DNA from: Atkinsonella hypoxylon
Lineage: Eukaryota > Ascomycota > Sordariomycetes > Hypocreales > Clavicipitaceae
DNA: 64,000 nucleotides
Reading direction: 5' to 3'
Assembly (NCBI GenBank): GCA_000729835.1
Contig: JFHB01000006.1
Span: forward strand, 124,001-188,000
Below the pieces are notes generated by a model that was not told the origin of the DNA, made no database searches, and saw only the letters and a list, made by a program, of their open reading frames with translations. Made by a program: the position numbers and the translations under genes. Positions 44,473 through 56,189 of this stretch are shown in pieces. Numbering within the stretch: position 1 is the first letter of the stretch; every line of letters begins with the position of its first letter.

Positions 44473-45087
44473 TGTGAAAGACGAGGTGATGATGAGGTGA
44501 TGAGAAGCAATTAAAAAAAAGGAGGCTGTTATTATCTTGACCCCGGGGGGAAGGGGGGATTCCTGGTTCGAGACGCCTTTTCACGTTGAATGAATTTCAC
44601 AGCGCAGCGAACTTGCTCCACGGTTGCCTCGCCTCATTCACGAGCCAATGGCAATGGCTAGGGCAAGAACTCAAAGCTCAGATGCCTTTTCCTGTTGAAA
44701 TTTCGCAAAGAATTCGACTTGGCACCTGAGAAACAAGACCTTCAAGCTTCATTGATGATCCAACTCGAGAACCTAGATATTCCGTGGATAGATATTATAT
44801 ATATATATATGCGAGCCAGGACCAGCGCGTGTCTTGAGGTAGAGATTTCTAGCGCGCTCCACCGTTGAGTTGAATCCGGCAGGCCTACTGCATGCCTGGC
44901 GTCAAGCGATCCGCCTCGTTTCCTTTCATCTCTTTCGCCCCTCTAGCGCCGCCTTTCCCCCCCCCTTCCCCCCCCCACTCAAGACGTATCGACGTCACAT
45001 CAACTGCTTTCTTTGTCTTCTGTTCCCACAAACCACCTTGCCTTGACATTAGCTTCGACAAAACTCCATTGTCGCCAAGTCGCCACA
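44473..45087. other. divergent promoter region, HAD phosphatase / TPR gene
   Basis: 615 bp between divergent start codons, with a (TA)n run near 44797 and a CCCCCC-rich, CT-rich stretch just before the TPR gene. No gene seen. Confidence 0.6.
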
Positions 45088-46187
45088 ATGGCGGACGGGA
45101 TGGATCGAAATGAGCCTGCCTCGGATGGCGGACAGGATGAACAGTCACAGGATGCGCCTGAACCAGAGGTCGTCAGGTTCTTCTCACCTGAGGAGGAAGA
45201 GGTCCGTCACAACATCTGGCTTACGTGCAGTTATATATTTTTTTCTTTTTCTTTTCTTTTACGCTCATTCTTCTACTTGAAACCGTCTCGGGCCTGCACG
45301 TCTTATTCAACATGCAGAAGCCATCTCGTTTGACCTTGTTTTCGAAAAGATGAATAGCTGGCACTAACGTAAATCTGATGTCTCGGATCCAGGCTCGTCT
45401 CGAGGAGTCCAACGCCATAAGAGCGGAAGCAAACGCATTGTACTTGGCAAAGGAGTACGAGAATGCCCTTTCCAAGTACAAGGATGCCATGTCCACTTGT
45501 CCCAACTACCTGCACTATGACCGGGCCGTTATTCAAAGCAATATGGCTGCGTGCAATCTGCAGATGGAGCGGTGGAAGGATGCCATCAAGGCCTCGACAC
45601 AGGCACTCGACGGGTTAGCGGCACTGGAAAAAAAGAATGACCCTCAGCTGGCAGACAAGAAAGATGGGGAGCGGCAGCCGGGCTTTCCCAAGCACACCGA
45701 CTCTTGGGCACCTGAAGCGAAGAAGGCGGATGATGAGGTCGAGGAGGAAATCGTCAGTTCAGGGGCAACCCGGGCTGCGGTGGCGCCATCGTCGCAGACG
45801 GGAAACACCAAGTCCGCAGAGGAAACAAGGAAGGCGGATATTCACAGGATCCACACCAAAGCACTCCTGCGACGCGCTCGTGCGCGCTCGGAAGCCGGCG
45901 GGTGGCAGAATCTTGCTGGCGCGGAAGAAGATTACAAGCTCCTGTCCGGCATGGCTGGCCTTGGTCCGGCGGACATGCGCACAGTTCGCAGCCAACTCGA
46001 AACACTGCCTCCCAGGACCAAGGCGGCGCAGGAGAAGGAAATGTCAGAGATGTGGGGGAAGCTGAAGACGTTGGGGGATGGCATCTTGAAGCCATTTGGT
46101 CTGAGCACGAATAATTTCCAGATGGTCAAGGACGAAAAATCTGGTGGATATAGCATGAATTTCACACCGGCTGGGAGCTCGAGCTGA
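45088..46187 (+). CDS. tetratricopeptide-repeat protein, TTC1-like
   Basis: Cytosolic TPR adaptor, probably a chaperone co-factor. Exons 45088..45201 and 45393..46187; 191 bp intron with CACTAAC branch site, phase 0; 302 aa. An acidic N-terminus (PEPEVVRFFSPEEEE) leads into the TPR region: ESNAIRAEANALYLAKEYEN (TPR1), YLHYDRAVIQSNMAACNLQM (TPR2), a Lys/Glu-rich insert of about 75 residues, then IHTKALLRRARARSE (TPR3). The K..N..N..K/R..R pattern of Hsp90/Hsp70 carboxylate-clamp TPRs is visible. The C-terminus (MWGKLKTLGDGILKPFGLST then NFQMVKDEKSGGYSMNF) is the conserved tail of TTC1 and its fungal relatives, which supports the assignment. Confidence 0.87.
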
Positions 46188-47067
46188 CCGGGAAAAGAGC
46201 TTGGGGCAGGACAGACATGCGGTGAAGAATAGACGTGGACCGAGCATCTTTTGATCCACGTGTGCTTAAAAAACAGCATTGCTGGGGCGTATCATGGCTC
46301 TATTGTTGTTAAATTTGAATGAGTTGCAAAGTGGGGACTTGTCTTGTAGTATTTGACTTGTAAATGCAGCCCGTTAGACTAGCAAGTTGGCCATAGTCAC
46401 GGCTTGATCTGAAGCAGTTACTGCTCTTGCAGAGTTATCGTTTGTCTCGGTTCTGACACTAGGTCCGGGTCCGTGCTGATACAACAAACCGTGGTTTTCG
46501 TAAGCATCGGTGTTGAAATCTCGTTTTGGTTGCCGGCCAATTGGGTCAGGATTGTGAGGTGCGATCGCAAGCGGTATCACTGGCCATAGTTCTTCGTTAA
46601 CTCTTGCACTTTGCTCTGGACAGCATTTCAAGTCCTGGTAAATAAATGGGATTGGTGATAAGATGCGTTCTTGATAGCACTAGGAGTCGATAAGATGTTT
46701 CATTTTGGGAAGTGGTGGTTCTCTCACTGTTTATTTGTTCTCGAGTACGTGGATTGCATGGGTAGAAATATGGCACCTTTTGGAGCAATTGAATATTAAT
46801 AAGATGGTATATGGTATATGGTGCATGGTAATTGATAAGATGATGTATGGTTTCCCCGGAGCAGAACATAACACTACATATTATATATAATACATGCGAT
46901 AAAAAAACAAGATGTGTGTTCCGGGAAGTGGTTACAATGTTCTCGATCCGCCCCACACTCCGCCTACAAGCCGGATAACCGTGGTTGACCAACTCCTACC
47001 CTCACACCAAGTTCATCATCCATCATCAGCATGATATCGGGAACTCCAGCCGGACCAGCAAGCGCAA
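46188..47067. other. intergenic, 880 bp
   Basis: Between the TPR gene and ASA1, AT-rich. Repeated TATGGTATATGG near 46800. No gene seen. Confidence 0.55.
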
Positions 47068-48467
47068 ATGTCCTCCGTACCCGCCCCGAAATTCGTCCTC
47101 CGCGGCCACCAAGCCGCCGTCCACGCCGCGGCCTTTGTTCGCAACAACGAGCGCCTCGCGACAGGAGACGCGGATGGCTTCGTAGCGCTGTGGGATCTGA
47201 TGACGATGCGCGCGCGAGCCGTCTGGCGGGCTCACGAAGGCGCCATCTTGGCGGTCCGCGGATGGGGCGCCGACAAGGTCATTACGTGGGTGCCATGATT
47301 CTCTCACCAGAATGCCAGCACAGCTTCATTCGTCCCTCGCTGACGCCGTTCGCAGTCACGGGCGAGACCACAAGCTGATAGTCTGGCACGTATCAGACAA
47401 GGACGAGAGCAGCTTGTGCACAGCGCTACCGCTAGACGGTCCGACAGACAGGCCGCAGCCGTGGATTCTGCACCTGCTGCAGGTCAACACCATGAACTTT
47501 TGCCCCTTTGCCGCCTGTCCGGCTGAGCAGCAGCAAATGCCGTACTCGAGGTTTCTCAGCTCATCCGAGATCCTCGTCGCTGTTCCCAACACGCTGGCCT
47601 CCGAAGCAGTACGGCCACGTCTCCGTCTACTCTTCTTTCCCGCCCGTACACACAAGTCTGAGCAGTAACTAGGTCGATATCTACGCGCTACCGTCCCAGA
47701 CGCGCCTGCACGTCGTCAAACCCGGGTCCTCGAACGGCATGGCCATGAGTCTGTCCCTACTGCACCACGCAGAGCTGACCTTGATTGCGGCGTTTGAGAA
47801 TGGCTATGCATCTGTGCACCGGCTTGCCTCCACGGGCGACTGGATCTTGACCTATCGGAGCCAGGCTCATTCGCAGCCTGTATTATCGCTGGATGTTCGG
47901 CCCGACCTGAATTGCTTTTTCACTTCGGGAGCGGATGCTATTATCGCTAAGCATCCCCTTCCTGTTGCGCAGCAGGAGGTCTCTTTTCCTCACGCCCGGG
48001 TCAGCGAGGAAGCGGGCTCTTGCGAGGATTCTTTGCTCTCGGGGGCCTTGAAGGAGCACGCCGCGCTGGGGAAGAGCTTGCAAGAATGGAAACATCCGAA
48101 AAAGGTCGTTGATACCAAGCACGCCGGTCAGCAGAGTCTGGAGGTTCGTTCGGACGGTGCCATATTCGCTACTGCAGGCTGGGACGCCAGGGTACGAGTG
48201 TACTCTTGCAAATCTATGAAGGAGTTGGCGGTGCTCAAGTGGCACAAGGCGGGTGCGTACGCCGTTACCTTTGCCTGCGTCGGGCCTGATGAGGTGCCCG
48301 TTGTGGACGCAGGGACATCCGCCTCCAGCGGCCAGAATGTCGACAGGGGAGAAGTGGACGTGAGCCGTATGAGCGTCATGGATCGGAGGAGTCATCGAGT
48401 TAAGACGGCGCATTGGGTTGCCGCGGGCGCAAAGGACGGCAGAGTTAGTCTTTGGGACCTTTACTGA
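47068..48467 (+). CDS. ASA1: ASTRA-associated protein 1, WD40-repeat protein
   Basis: Subunit of the ASTRA complex (Tra1, Tti1, Tti2, Rvb1/2 and others), which helps PIKK kinases fold and is linked to chromatin. Exons 47068..47285, 47356..47608, 47673..48467; introns 70 and 64 bp; 421 aa. The protein opens with PKFVLRGHQAAVHAAAFV and RLATGDADGFVALWDL (first blade) and VITHGRDHKLIVWHV (rebuilt across intron 1); VDIYALPSQTRLH follows intron 2. Late blades include GAIFATAGWDARVRVYS and VAAGAKDGRVSLWDLY at the very end. First-blade and last-blade sequences close the propeller in the usual way. Length and motif order agree with fungal Asa1. Confidence 0.9.
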
Positions 48468-49027
48468 GTGCGTGATTTACTGCTGAATATGCAGGGTTTT
48501 CGATCCGGTACACCGTCGACTTGAGAGACCATGAAGCGAAAACCAAACAGCTTGAGCAAGACTTGTAACTCGCAACTTGACTCCCGCAAGTTTCCCACTC
48601 AACACTCCCGCCGATGTTAAAAGCCCCGCTCCAGCTCATTCATGTCGTGCAGGGCCAAATTATGTGGGATTTTATAGAGGCTCGGCGTTGTATCCGAATA
48701 TTGAAGATAGCCGGTGCGAAGCATCGCTGGCGCTGGGGTCCGAGTGACCATCTCGCCGGCGACATCGTCAGGGTCTAGCTTCAGGGTGCTATCGACGTGG
48801 CTGGCATCACGACATTCCGATAGCGGGACATCATGCATTATTTATAGTGTCTTGCATTGCTTAGCTGTACTTTGAGCTGATGCGGCCTTGGTACAGCCAA
48901 GATAGGACGGTCGCATTTCACTTGGCTTGTACGATCTGTTACTACTCATGAATCTCCGTTCCAATTGGGGGACTGGGCCCGTTCTATGACGGGAAATCAT
49001 TGAGCGGCTGGGTCTAGATTCCTGCCA
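48468..49027. other. intergenic, 560 bp
   Basis: Downstream of ASA1. No gene seen. Confidence 0.5.
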
Positions 49028-49737
49028 ATGAAGCGACTCGATGGCATTGTAAAGAGCGAGTGTTTCTCGGGCCTCATATATTTTCGGAACCAACACAAGC
49101 GACGCGGAGCTGTCGTGCTTCGAGGAAGAGTGGATTCTGCACCGTGTATTGCGCGACTGGCTTCCAGGTATGTCATAAAGTAGTTAGTTGTATAAGACGT
49201 GGTAGGTATGGTCTGCAGCGAAGCCAAGCCGTCTCCGCAAGTAAAGTACGTTAGTTGTCATCGTGTGCTGGTGCCGTGGTGAGCTACGGAGGCGTTTGAT
49301 CGTCCATTGCATGTAGGCTGCATGGGGTATATGGCGTGGCCAATACGGTCTTCAAATTCGCTCGGAAAAAAGTAATGTCTGTTCCTCTCCCGCGAAACAG
49401 GGACGATGCGATGCGCGTTGCGCATAAGCTTTGGGCAACAACGCGCTGTCCACCACAATGGTGGCACGTTCGAACTATCTTTGTCAAAAAGCCTGATCGG
49501 AAGAAAGAGGACCACAAGTGGCTGCCAATTGTCCGGTAAGAAGATCCCTTGGTTACCAGTTTAGGACCTTGTTGGTTGCACAAAGACTGGTGTTTGCCGA
49601 ACCGCTCCGAGACCAATAAGCTCGAGGAATGCCCACAAAGAACCACTTCACTAGACCACGTAGACCGAGAATACGACTGGTTTCAAGACAAAACATGTCT
49701 TCCGATACACGCTTCGCGCCTGGCTGACGGCGTGTGA
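49028..49737 (+). CDS. possible small gene or relic, three phase-matched exons, unknown function
   Basis: Tentative. An ATG at 49028 opens a frame that ends at a perfect donor (CCAG/GTATGT, exon 49028..49167). A second open stretch (49317..49535) ends at another good donor (CCG/GTAAGA), and a third (49641..49737) ends in TGA. The phases match at both joins (AG/G, CG/A) and give 151 aa, rich in Arg/Lys (RNQHKRRGAVVLRGRV; VPLPRNRDDAMRVAHKLW; CPPQWWHVRTIFVKKPDRK). I recognise no family; the third stretch loosely recalls reverse-transcriptase debris (VFxxKPxRK...WxPI) but this is weak. The acceptors at 49316 and 49640 lack strong branch sites. It could equally be a decayed gene. Confidence 0.3.
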
Positions 49738-50002
49738 AAGGGTTCATTGTCCTGGACAAACATGTAATGACTGAAATTGCCCTGTCCTACGCATTGTTGA
49801 CAGTCTCATGGTAGCATGCCGAATGGTCCACGCATCATCTTCGTCGCTCTTTCGACACTCTGTCTCTTTTTGTGGCCTATAGCCAGAGACGGACTGACAA
49901 AGACTATGCACAACTGCTGCCCAGCAAGGCTGTGTTCTTTCACTCCTTCACTTTCGCTTCTTCTCCTCTACCTTTTGCGTTTCGTTATCCTCATCAGCAC
50001 AT

Positions 50003-50009
50003 ATAAAAG
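50003..50009 (+). promoter_or_regulatory. TATA box of the small secreted protein gene
   Basis: TATAAAA, 153 bp before the ATG at 50162, preceded by a CT-rich tract (49935-49990) as in strongly expressed fungal genes. Confidence 0.6.
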
Positions 50010-50161
50010 GCAGATCTGCAAATATCAAGTACATTTCCGGTAAACACGCCCCCATCTCAATCTCTTCACCCAACGATACAACGACCATCAGCATCGACTC
50101 GTGTATTCACCTAGACTTATCACCTCACACTACTCCATCGAATTCAACCATTCCAACCACA

Positions 50162-50476
50162 ATGCGCGCCGCTGTTCTCGTCGTCGCCCTTGCTGGTGCC
50201 ACCCTGGCCTACGAAGTGGGACAGTCACGATGGCAGAGTCAGAAGGCTTGCCAGGGAAAGCGATGCTGCAGATGCGAGAAGAACAGCAAGCATGATGACG
50301 GACAGACGCATTGCGTCTCCGACCGAGTAGCAAATACCATAACTAAGAACAGGGATGGCTACTACTTTTGCGACATCCACGAAATGCAAGGTGACATTGA
50401 CTTACTGTGCAGCGGCCAGGCTGACGGTCACTGCAGTGCCGGTGGTATCCGATCGTACAAATGCTGGGATTGTTAA
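50162..50476 (+). CDS. small secreted cysteine-rich protein
   Basis: Single-exon gene for 104 aa. The first 16 residues (MRAAVLVVALAGATLA) form a textbook signal peptide; the mature protein of about 88 residues has ten Cys: a CQGKRCCRC cluster, single Cys at THCVS, YFCDI, LLCSG and GHCSAG, and a closing CWDC. An even number of Cys and the spacing fit five disulfide bonds. No known fold recognised; CC and the C-terminal CxxC recall small fungal effector- or antifungal-like proteins, but no specific match is claimed. A TATA box and pyrimidine tract lie upstream. It stands alone in a 3.7 kb stretch with no other firm gene, the sort of setting in which effector candidates often sit. Confidence 0.8.
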   Translation: MRAAVLVVALAGATLAYEVGQSRWQSQKACQGKRCCRCEKNSKHDDGQTHCVSDRVANTITKNRDGYYFCDIHEMQGDIDLLCSGQADGHCSAGGIRSYKCWDC

Positions 50477-52504
50477 AGCGTCTTGGACGCGGCGATGAGA
50501 AATGTTTTGCACGTGGATGCAAGAAGAGGCTGACTTCTTTTTGGCTTTCGTTGTGCACTACTCGTACTCGTTGTAGCTATGCATCTTGTCAATAGCAATA
50601 TTGGTTGCTGATTCAATTTCGACACTGTGAGCAACTGTCCTTGTGCGGTGATTCTTCTCTCTGTCTGTTTTCGCTTTGGGCCTAGATGTCCTGGTCCCTT
50701 GAGTCTTCCACCCCGTTGTCATTAAAGTGACGTACCAAAAGCAAAATCTAAACTTTTTACTTTTTTTTATTGAGTCAGCATGCTTGATGATCAAAGTCAA
50801 TGATGGGGAAGTGGCATGTCTTTGAGTATGTGGCAAAAGTCCTCCGGTCAAAATGATCTTTGCATTAACAACGCCGACAGGAATGCTTGATCCAGAAGCG
50901 ATGATCTTGGTACAGAGATGATAGAAAGCTTATACATTTGGTTGGAGGGCACATGTAGCAGGAGGCAACAGCGAATAGCATATAATGGTAATGCAAGGAA
51001 GACAACAGATTCAGGAAGAAAGGTGTGACCGAGCCATTATCTTATGCAGAATTTCATATCGATTCAGAGCTGACTTGCGACATGTCAAAACGAGACGCTG
51101 AACGAGCCGACATGCTCACAGTCACAGGTTGCAGCCGCAGTCATACTGGCGGAGTTGTGGATTGCGCAAAATCCGCCAAGTCCGCCGGCGATAAATCAGG
51201 CGTACTTAAGGCGTACTCAAGGTGTAATAAGTTCAACTGGTGTAAGCCGTTGACGGGGTGCGCCAGAGAACAAAGGCTAGCTCCATTCTGGCTTCCTTCA
51301 AGACGCTGTGTTTTAAGTCCGCAATGGCCGGGATCCGCATGTCATGGTGGTGGCATGCTCTAAAACGGGGGTTCCAGCTTATCTCAGCCTTTTCAGGTCT
51401 ATGTGGGGCTTTTTTTCTAGCAGAATAAGCATACATGTATGCTGGACACATGCAAACTTTTGTCACCGCTTGCTGAATTAGGTGGTAAAATGGCCCCACT
51501 CATCAGCTTGTGTGCCCCCTGCTCTTTCCCTGTCGTTCCCAGCCGGTGACTCATGATGATTCATATGACGGAACCCACTTTAGCGACAAGCCATTGGATA
51601 TCACTACGTCGTGGGAAAGGGCAAGCCTTTCATCCCGCCTTCCAAGGTTGGCAAGGGCCAACAAACAAGGTACATAGTAATATGAATGCTCCAGACTGCG
51701 TACAAGATAGCGCCATTCTGTTGTCAAGGTACCGCTGTTATTAGTCAGTGGAGCGAGACAACGCAACAATTGCCAGCCCAAGGGAAATACTGAAAAGCGG
51801 GGGTGAACTAGCATATTTCCGAACGGCCACATTGCTTGCGGTAAGGCAACATCGGGGTCACGGGACCCACACCCTCCTCGATACATGCGAGGTACTTACG
51901 AGCGCGCTGAGTAGCTAGCCCTAAACGCGTTTCTCTTTGTATCGGGGGAAATTGCCGACACTTCTATTATAATGAGGGCCGCGGGTAAATCAAAGTACCT
52001 CCCATCGACCCTCATTATGATTGGTCAACTCGCCATTCTGGGACCCATCCATCCCTTGCCCATCAGCCATCAGCCATCAGCCATAACTGGACACGCCGCC
52101 CTGGCTGTCGGGTTCGTCAACGGCTCGCAAACTCCGCATGGCTTGGTCCTAGTTGCAATTCTCAGCATTATGATTCTCAATGACTTGTTTGAACGATGAG
52201 ACTACCCTTGGACCTTTCAGGTCGACACGAGGCTATGTGTTTGTCAAGTTCCCTGCTTAGAAATGCCCATCATGAGCCACCCCTATTTATATGCCTTATT
52301 GTCCCAGTCGGTTCTGGTCTTGAATTTCTATGCTCATTCTTCACGACTGGCGTTGTTATTTTTCTTCTCACAACTTACAAAGTCATTCATTCTAATCTAA
52401 CGTAAAAATCTAAACTCTCTTGATTTCGTCCTATTTCTTCCCACCACCACATTCGCATTCGCAGCTTTTTATACACGACATCACGATCAATCATTAACCA
52501 CCTC
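50477..52504. other. intergenic, 2 kb
   Basis: No gene I can support; open frames here lack ATG starts or protein character. Contains the second copy of the 25 bp dispersed sequence (51846..51870). TCAGCCA repeats three times near 52066-52083. Confidence 0.5.
51846..51870. repeat. 25 bp dispersed intergenic sequence, copy 2
   Basis: GCAACA then T then CGGGGTCACGGGACCCAC, one mismatch against 6266..6290, same strand. Confidence 0.6.
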
Positions 52505-54365
52505 ATGGCTGTCTCTTCCAACCTACAATTCCTCGGGGACACAGAACCTCCTGTTTCTTCAGCCTCCACCTTAGCCAGCAACCATGTATCCGAGAACTCA
52601 GGCCACTCAAGCGACGGGAGAGGCGAAAATAAAGAAGGCGAGGCAGACAAGCATGATGAAGTGTCATCTACCATTGCTACAGAAGTGGCTGGCGAAACCG
52701 ACTACCCAACCGGTATCAACATGTTCTTCATCGTTGTTGCTCTCGTCATGAGCGTCTTCTTGTTGTCCCTCGACATGGTGTGTGAAATCTTCCTAATCAC
52801 ACCGTGGTAACTCACCAAGCATGACGTTAACACTAACCCGCTCACTCACACAGACCATCGTTGCTACTGCTATTCCTAAAATCACCGACGAGTTTAAAGG
52901 TCTAGACAAGGTCGGCTGGTACGGCGCCGCCTTCTTCATGACTGTCGGCGCCATGCAGTCCTCATGGGGCAAGATCTACAAATACTTCCCACTCAAAATG
53001 TCCTTCCTCATCGCCATTCTCGTCTTTGAAGTCGGCTCCGTGCTCTGCGGTGCAGCTCCCAACGCCGAGGCGCTCATTACCGGGCGTGCTATCGCTGGTG
53101 TCGGCGCCGCTGGTCTCGGCACCGGTGCGTATACCATTATTGCCTTTTCCGCGCCTCCTAAGAAGCGACCTGCTTTTACGGGCATCTTGGGTGCATCTTA
53201 CGGATTTGCTAGCGTGATTGGCCCCCTTCTCGGCGGCGCCTTCACAGATAACGTGAGCTGGCGATGGTGCTTCTATATCAACCTCCCCATCGGAGGATTG
53301 TCCGCCGCCGTGATTCTCGTCTTCTTCAAGACTCCCAAGAGTGCTGTCCCTGTTCAGGCTCCTCTTTTGGAGAAGCTCCGCCAGATGGATCCTCTCGGTG
53401 TCGTGTTGATGATGGGCGCCACTGTCACTTACATCTTGGCCGTGCAGTACGGTGGTGTCGCTCACGCTTGGAATTCGTCCATCGTCGTGGGCCTCCTCGT
53501 CGGATTTGTCGCCATCATAGCTGCTTGGGGTGCTCTTCAGTACTTCCAGGGAGAGAAATCCATGGTTCCGCCCAGACTGGCCAAGGACCGCACCAACCTC
53601 GTCATGAGCCTGTTCGCCTTCTTCTTGGCCGGTGGTTTTTTCGCTGCCATCTACTACATTCCCATTTACTTCCAATCAGTGCATGGAACCAACCCTACCA
53701 TGAGCGGCGTTCGCAACTTGCCATTTATCATCGCCGTGACCATTACCACTATTGCCAGCGGTGCCTACGTCTCCGCCACAGGTCGCTACCAGCCCATGTT
53801 GATCGGTGGTGGAAGTGTCGCCGTCATTGGAGCTGGTCTTTTGTACATGCTGGATGTGGATTCTTCCACTGGTGAGTGGATCGGCTACCAGATTGTCGCT
53901 GGTGCCGGCTGGGGAACTGCCTTCCAGATTCCCATGATTGCTGTGCAGGGCTCAGTTGCCGCTGAGGACCTGGCTTCTGCTACAGGCATGCTACTCTGTA
54001 AGTTACACATCCAACGTCTTTCAGAATGAACCCTGACTAACTTTGCCGGTTCAGTTTTCCAGAGTATTGGCGGTGCCTACCTCGTTTCCGGCGCACAGTC
54101 TGCCTTCGTCAACCAAATGGTCGGTCATGTTGTCAAGAACGCACCACAGGTCAACCAAGCCACGCTTATCCTCACGGGAGCAACCGAGATTCGCCACGCA
54201 TTTCCCGTCGACCAGCAACCATTGGTCATTGACGGATATATGACGGGTCTCAAGGTGGTGTTTGCCATGTGCATCGCTGCCACCGGAATTGCGACTCTAA
54301 TTGGACTCGGCACCCGGTGGAAGAAGCTCGAGCAGGAGAATATGAAGGCCGGGGGTATGGCCTAA
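52505..54365 (+). CDS. MFS drug/toxin efflux transporter, DHA2 (14-TM) family
   Basis: Plasma-membrane drug:proton antiporter. Exons 52505..52777, 52854..53997, 54055..54365; introns 76 and 57 bp; 575 aa. A hydrophilic N-terminus of about 70 residues precedes TM1 (MFFIVVALVMSVFLLSLDM), joined across intron 1 to TIVATAIPKITDEF, i.e. the LD-TIV-ATA-IP motif of DHA2 pumps. GWYGAAFFMT (TM2), TGRAIAGVGAAGLGTGAY (motif B region), GPLLGGAFTDNVSWRWCFYI then NLPIGG (antiporter motif C and the WRW-NLP block) follow. VLMMGATVTYILAVQYGG starts the extra central helices that distinguish 14-TM from 12-TM carriers. Such pumps export toxins, azoles or endogenous metabolites; the substrate is unknown and no biosynthetic gene cluster adjoins it. 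Confidence 0.92.
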
Positions 54366-55085
54366 TTCATGCAAAAGGCTTTTGTCCTCTTAATCAGTTC
54401 TACTGATGGATGAGAAGACTGTCGCGTGGACGGATGAATTACGTGGCCATGCAAGCGCTTTCACTGAGATTTCTAGCGTGCATAGTTTGGTAGCGAGTGA
54501 TTTTTGAGCCAATGTGGCTAATAACGGGCCTCTGGCTATATACCTAGGTTCGCGGGTACATAATATTCATAAATTAGATGGATACAGGAACACATTGTTC
54601 CCTTGAAGCATACTTTGCCTGCATCCTTACAACCCCATCAGTCTAGTCACTGACAATCCCACAATGCAATGTATATTCGAGCCTGCCAGCATCCGCAAAG
54701 TATGACAATCACTTCGCCGAAACCATCATGATTGTTCGAGTAGAAGCCACTTCTCGTCATTTCCAATTTTCTAGAAAGTAGTACAAACCCGGGAATAACG
54801 CCGCGTCGGTTATTTTCCCAGTCGGTAGTCAAACAACCTATACCTGTCTAATCAGCTTACTCATCCACCAACCGCCCACAGAAGCATAACTAGTTAGTTC
54901 CGCAGCAAAGGTCATAAAAAAAAAAAAAAAAAACCAGACCCCATTCGTATCCAAATCTCCGCAGCAGAAACCATCACGGAGCGAAGTCCCTATTTCTTCC
55001 ACCGAGCCATTGTGGCTCACTACGACGGAACCTCAACTATAAAACCCCTCCACATCTCAACCTCTGCAGCACCCCGCGGTTCGCA
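54366..55085. other. intergenic, 720 bp
   Basis: 3' region of the efflux pump and promoter of PAN6. Contains an A17 run near 54917 and the TATA box listed next. No gene seen. Confidence 0.55.
55038..55044 (+). promoter_or_regulatory. TATA-like box, PAN6 promoter
   Basis: TATAAAA 42 bp before the PAN6 ATG; close for a fungal core promoter, so the leader would be very short. Confidence 0.4.
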
Positions 55086-56189
55086 ATGCAACGTCTGGCG
55101 ACACGTGCCTCCCAAGTTACTTCAATCCCCATCTTCACACGAGGGCTCCGAACCGCCGAGGAGACCGTGCCCGCAACGCCAATCCGTGTTCTCCGCGCCG
55201 TAGATGATGTTCGGAAATGGAGAAGGCCTCATCTCTTCAGCTACCGCAGCGTGGGGCTCGTTCCGACCATGGGCGCTCTGCACGAAGGCCATCTCGCTTT
55301 GATCCGTGCCGCCGCCAGAGAGAACCACCATGTCGTGGTGAGCATCTACGTGAACCCAGCGCAGTTTGGCGTCACCGAGGACCTGGCTTCGTACCCCGTC
55401 ACATGGGACACCGACACCGCAGCGCTGGCCAAGCTGGATCGCGAATTGGCCGACGACGGCGCCAATCTAGGTCGCATATCGGCCATCTTCGCGCCCACCA
55501 CGTCTGCAATGTACCCTTCTGGGTTCCCGGGCCGGGCCATCGATGGCAAGGGGAGCTTCGTCACCATCACGCCCGTGGCGGAGGTTCTGGAGGGCGCAAG
55601 CCGGCCCACGTTCTTCCGCGGCGTCGCAACCGTCTGCATGAAGCTGTTCAACATTGTGCAGCCGGAACGGGTCTACTTTGGGCAAAAGGACGTGCAGCAG
55701 ACGGTGGTCATTCGCCGCATGGTGAAGGACCTCATGGTCCCTACGGAAGTCGTCGTTTGCCCTACCCAGCGGGAACACGACGGCCTTGCTATGGCGTCGC
55801 GGAACGTCTATCTGGGGACGCGTCGGCGGCAGGTTGGGCTGGTGCTCAATTCCGCCCTGCGGGCTGCTGCGGCTGCGTACGAGGCTGGACAGAGAGGCCG
55901 TGAGGCCATCTTGGCGTCTGCTCATGATGTGTGCGAGACGACGTTGAGGGCCCAGATGGAGAAGGAGCCTTCTGAGCGAGCTCTTTTTGAAGTCGACTAT
56001 ATATCGCTTGCAGATCCGGACTCGCTGCAGGAGGTGGACGTCGTTGATCCCAGCAGAGGCGCCGTGCTGAGCGGCGCGGTGAAGATGCTCCCTGTGGAGG
56101 ATCCCCAGGAGGGTGAAGACCTGGGTCATGCAGGCGGTCCGGCTGTCAGGTTGATTGACAACATTATTTTGCCGGCGGAATCCTCATGA
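55086..56189 (+). CDS. PAN6: pantothenate synthetase (pantoate--beta-alanine ligase)
   Basis: ATP-dependent ligation of pantoate and beta-alanine, the last step of vitamin B5 synthesis and so the entry to coenzyme A. Single exon, 367 aa. VPTMGALHEGHLALI (about 58-72) holds the HIGH-type ATP motif; SIYVNPAQFG (about 85-94), FFRGVATV, YFGQKDVQQ and the TxREHDGLAMASRN loop (KMSKS-like region) are the conserved substrate and ATP contacts. All are intact. The stretch between RELADDGANLGR and FPGRAIDGKG is longer than in bacteria, as usual in fungi. The first 25 residues are Arg/Ser/Thr-rich and could be a weak mitochondrial presequence; this is inference. Confidence 0.95.
   Translation: MQRLATRASQVTSIPIFTRGLRTAEETVPATPIRVLRAVDDVRKWRRPHLFSYRSVGLVPTMGALHEGHLALIRAAARENHHVVVSIYVNPAQFGVTEDLASYPVTWDTDTAALAKLDRELADDGANLGRISAIFAPTTSAMYPSGFPGRAIDGKGSFVTITPVAEVLEGASRPTFFRGVATVCMKLFNIVQPERVYFGQKDVQQTVVIRRMVKDLMVPTEVVVCPTQREHDGLAMASRNVYLGTRRRQVGLVLNSALRAAAAAYEAGQRGREAILASAHDVCETTLRAQMEKEPSERALFEVDYISLADPDSLQEVDVVDPSRGAVLSGAVKMLPVEDPQEGEDLGHAGGPAVRLIDNIILPAESS

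Noticed and set aside
44560..44600. GGTTCGAGACGCC, similar to a tRNA B-box
   Set aside because: No acceptor stem, anticodon arm or A-box fits around it on either strand.
52962..53675. 238-codon minus-strand open frame
   Set aside because: Antisense shadow of the DHA2 efflux pump.
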